Program-made: the position numbers and the translations under genes
Shown here: positions 4,441 through 6,748 of the stretch, in pieces
Layout of the letters: every line of letters starts with the position of its first letter
How positions within the stretch are numbered: the first letter of the stretch is position 1
The notes under the pieces: model-generated
Seen by the model: the letters and a program-made list of their open reading frames with translations, nothing else
Told to the model about the DNA's origin: nothing
Database searches by the model: none
From: CAYUET01 sp964443875
GTDB taxonomy: Bacteria; Auribacterota; JAFGBW01
Length of the DNA stretch: 6,748 nt
Assembly (NCBI GenBank): GCA_964443875.1
Contig: CAYUET010000074.1
Location: 1-6,748 of the forward strand
Direction: 5' to 3'

Positions 4441-6552
4441 ATGACCTCAGAATCTTCCAAGCCATTGAAACGCTACAGTCATAAAATTTCGTTAATACGC
4501 GAACGCATCATTCTTTATCTCCGTCTTTTAAGACAGGCAGAAGAGAGGGTTTCTGTATTGACTGAAGAAGCCATGCGCCGGTTTGAAGCTCTTGCCCCGG
4601 AGAATAAGGGGGATCCTGTTTCAGCGGCCTTTAAGGGACTTAAAGAAATCCTTAAGGAAAATAATATTCAGCCGGATGAACGTTATGACCGGATATTCAG
4701 CGAGGATTATCAGCCCGCTCCGAAGAGAAAAAGCATGGCCTACCATGATTTTGATCCAAAGAAGGGGATTTTCAGAAAGAGGCGGTGTACGGTTGTTTTA
4801 AGTCTCAGACGGTTCATATTTTTCTCCCTGGTTCTGGGTTCAACGGCAGCCGGAACATGGGCCATGACAAAGATTCTAAGTTCCCAGGAGCTCACTCCCT
4901 TGGAAGGGATCATTATCGTTGTTTTTTCATTTCTGTTCGGCTGGATATCGATTAATTTCTGGTCTGTTCTTCTCGGTTTCCTTTTGTCCCTGCTCAAAAA
5001 AGATACGTATCTCAGGCTTCCTGAAAAATTTCTGCCCATCCCCGGGGATGTGAAAGTGGCTTTGATTATGCCGGTTCACAACGAAGAGGTTCGCCGGATC
5101 TTCGCCGGTCTTCGGGCCATGGTGGATACCATAAAGGAAGCGGGGGTTTCTGGTCATTTTGATATTTTTATTTTAAGCGATTCCACCAGCAGCGCTCATC
5201 TGATTTCCGAGCAGATCCACTGGGCCAGACTCTGTCAGGAAACAGACGGTTTCGGCCGGGTGTTTTACCGCCACAGGAAACTGCGGCTTCACAAGAAGAG
5301 CGGCAATGTAAGCGATTTCTGCCGCCGCTGGGGTAGTCGGTACAAATATATGATTACCCTTGATGCCGACAGCCTGATGGGGGGGGAGCTTCTGCACCGT
5401 CTGGTTAATGCCATGGAAGACCGTGAGGACATCGGGATTCTTCAGACTTCCCCCATGGCCGTGAATCAGGTGAGCCTTATCTCGCGCCTCCAGCAGTTTG
5501 CAAGCCATATGTACGGGCCCATCTTTTTTGCCGGACTTAAATTCTGGCAGATGGACGAGACGGGCTTCTGGGGGCATAATGCCATTGTCCGCATAGAGCC
5601 TTTTATGAAATACTGCGCTCTTCCGATCCTTCCGGGTGGGCCTCCCTTTGGCGGGGAAATTTTAAGTCATGATTTTGTCGAAGCCGCCTTGATGCGCCGT
5701 GCCGGGTGGGGGGTGTGGCTGGCCTATGAGCTTAAGGACAGTTTTGAAGAACTTCCCCCCAATCTTCTTGAAGAACTCTCCCGTGATAAACGCTGGTGCC
5801 AGGGTAATATTCAGCATCTGCGCCTGATGTTCATGAAAGGCATTTCCTTCGGTCACCGGCTTCTTTTTCTGCAGGGAAACCTGTTTTATTTCTCTTCACT
5901 GATGTGGTTTTTTCTTCTTCTCCTCATGACGGCAAACGCCGTGGATCTTTATTTTGACAGGCCCGTATATTTTCTGACCGAACGGAGTCTTTTTCCCTTC
6001 TGGGTTGTAGAGCACCGTGAGCTTTCCCTTGAACTTCTGATTGTGACAGCCGTCTTTCTTTTTTCATCCAAAATTCTGAGTTTTATCTATATCGGAATGT
6101 CGAGAAAACGTGCGGCCGGGTTTGGAGGGGTATTCAGACTGTTTGTCAGCGTAGTCATGGAAACCCTTTTATCCACCATCCTTGCCCCGCTTCGCATGGT
6201 TTTTCATTCCTGGTATTGTCTTTTAAACCTTACCGGACGCAAGCTGACCTGGGGAAGCCAGGCCCGCCTCCAGAAGAAAACAACCTTTAAGGAGGCTTTC
6301 CGGGCGCATATTCTCTGGAGTGTGCTGGCTCTGCTTTGGGGAATAATCGCCTTCTGGGTCAGCAAGACTCTTTTCTGGTGGCTTTCCATGATTGTCCTGC
6401 CCCTGATTCTGGCGATTCCGATTTCCATGTGCTTCAGTTATCAGTCCGTGGGATTATTCTTCAGAAATCTTGGAATTTTTCTTACTCCTCTGGAAGTGAA
6501 ACCGTCTAAAATTCTTATAAGACATCAGGAACTTCTTCAGGAAGAAAAGTAG
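4441..6552 (+). CDS. opgH: OpgH, glucans biosynthesis glucosyltransferase (GT2)
   Basis: This inner-membrane processive glucosyltransferase uses UDP-glucose to make the linear beta-1,2-glucan backbone of OPGs and move it to the periplasm. A charged cytoplasmic N-terminus (1-120) is followed by two membrane segments (about 124-144 and 154-184). The cytoplasmic GT2 domain carries MPVHNEE (210-216), KKSGN (285-289), the DAD metal/UDP motif (308-310), SHDFVEAALMRRAGWGVW (409-426, with the catalytic-base Asp at 411) and R-D-K-R-W (448-452), the R/Q-x-x-R-W motif of processive enzymes. Further membrane segments lie near 474-500, 528-552, 562-590, 622-640 and 643-665. At 703 residues it is about 140 shorter than E. 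coli OpgH (847), mainly because it stops soon after the last membrane helix. In E. coli the N-terminal part also binds FtsZ; whether this one does cannot be told. All catalytic motifs are intact. Confidence 0.97.
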   Translation: MTSESSKPLKRYSHKISLIRERIILYLRLLRQAEERVSVLTEEAMRRFEALAPENKGDPVSAAFKGLKEILKENNIQPDERYDRIFSEDYQPAPKRKSMAYHDFDPKKGIFRKRRCTVVLSLRRFIFFSLVLGSTAAGTWAMTKILSSQELTPLEGIIIVVFSFLFGWISINFWSVLLGFLLSLLKKDTYLRLPEKFLPIPGDVKVALIMPVHNEEVRRIFAGLRAMVDTIKEAGVSGHFDIFILSDSTSSAHLISEQIHWARLCQETDGFGRVFYRHRKLRLHKKSGNVSDFCRRWGSRYKYMITLDADSLMGGELLHRLVNAMEDREDIGILQTSPMAVNQVSLISRLQQFASHMYGPIFFAGLKFWQMDETGFWGHNAIVRIEPFMKYCALPILPGGPPFGGEILSHDFVEAALMRRAGWGVWLAYELKDSFEELPPNLLEELSRDKRWCQGNIQHLRLMFMKGISFGHRLLFLQGNLFYFSSLMWFFLLLLMTANAVDLYFDRPVYFLTERSLFPFWVVEHRELSLELLIVTAVFLFSSKILSFIYIGMSRKRAAGFGGVFRLFVSVVMETLLSTILAPLRMVFHSWYCLLNLTGRKLTWGSQARLQKKTTFKEAFRAHILWSVLALLWGIIAFWVSKTLFWWLSMIVLPLILAIPISMCFSYQSVGLFFRNLGIFLTPLEVKPSKILIRHQELLQEEK

Positions 6553-6598
6553 ACCCCGAGCCACTAGTCTGATGTAACGTAATGATTGTATTTTTATT

Positions 6599-6659
6599 GT
6601 CATTGCGAGGGTTTGCGAAGCAATCCTGATTGCTTCGTCGCCGAACTCCTCGCAATGAC
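6599..6659. repeat. Palindromic interspersed element, copy 2 (intact)
   Basis: The outer arms GTCATTGCGAGG (6599-6610) and CCTCGCAATGAC (6648-6659) are perfect 12-bp inverts. The inner arms CGAAGCAATC (6616-6625) and GATTGCTTCG (6628-6637) are perfect 10-bp inverts around CT. It is the same design as 2500-2558 but better preserved. Lying 46 bp after the opgH stop, its strong inner hairpin could stop or stabilise the opgGH transcript, although no T-run follows the stem. Confidence 0.8.
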
Positions 6660-6694
6660 GTTTAGATGTACCAGTAATAAACAATACACTACAC

Positions 6695-6748
6695 TAGAGC
6701 CTGTCCCGTTTATACAAATTTTTTACAGTTTTAAAATTTAAAATGATT
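6695..6748 (-). repeat. 54-bp inverted repeat, right copy (IS terminus)
   Basis: This is the perfect reverse complement of 197-250, beginning TAGAGCCTGTCCCG and running to the last base of the window. If 1-250 is the 3' end of an insertion sequence, this is the same end of a second copy in opposite orientation, with the rest of that copy beyond the window. A CTAG overlaps the junction (6694-6697). Confidence 0.85.

Noticed and set aside
6454..6684. 76-codon minus-strand frame over the opgH end
   Set aside because: It runs through the palindromic repeat (translation RHCEEFGDEAIRIA, a typical product of such repeats) and then antisense over opgH.

Overview
The window reads as accessory-flavoured chromosome of a Gram-negative bacterium. 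Signal peptides and a complete opgG-opgH pair (osmoregulated periplasmic glucan synthesis) imply a periplasm and outer membrane. Moderate GC content and short palindromes of the 'cattgcga...gaagcaatc' type would fit a proteobacterium, possibly of the former Deltaproteobacteria, but the sequence alone does not fix the taxon.

Layout. Positions 1-250 look like the 3' end of an insertion sequence: an in-frame 22-residue C-terminal tail of a probable transposase (stop at 69-71), a stem-loop, and a 54-bp sequence at 197-250. The same 54 bp recurs perfectly in inverted orientation at 6695-6748, the last bases of the window. Everything between is therefore bracketed by two inverted copies of the same element end. 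Positions 251-557 hold no recognisable gene. On the minus strand lie an exported Sel1-repeat protein (558-1301) and an AT-rich locus (1413-2332). That locus reads as one nucleotidyltransferase-fold gene broken by a single -1 frameshift near 1971-1974; restoring one base gives a continuous 306-codon frame. A good sigma70-type promoter (2338-2366) sits so close to its first ATG that the transcript would be leaderless.

A 510-base divergent intergenic region (2333-2842) carries that promoter, a GC-rich nested inverted repeat, a small hairpin and one copy of a palindromic interspersed element. On the plus strand follow opgG (periplasmic glucan protein, stop at 4417) and, 23 bp later, opgH (membrane glucosyltransferase, 4441-6552), surely one operon. 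A second, better-formed copy of the palindromic element follows opgH and could end transcription before the second IS end.

How they work together. OpgH polymerises beta-1,2-linked glucose from UDP-glucose across the inner membrane, and OpgG acts on the glucan in the periplasm. The Sel1 protein and the broken nucleotidyltransferase have no visible functional link to the glucan operon. I find no clear evidence of a new multi-gene system. The points most worth checking are the frameshifted nucleotidyltransferase with two competing starts, and the inverted IS ends around the whole block.
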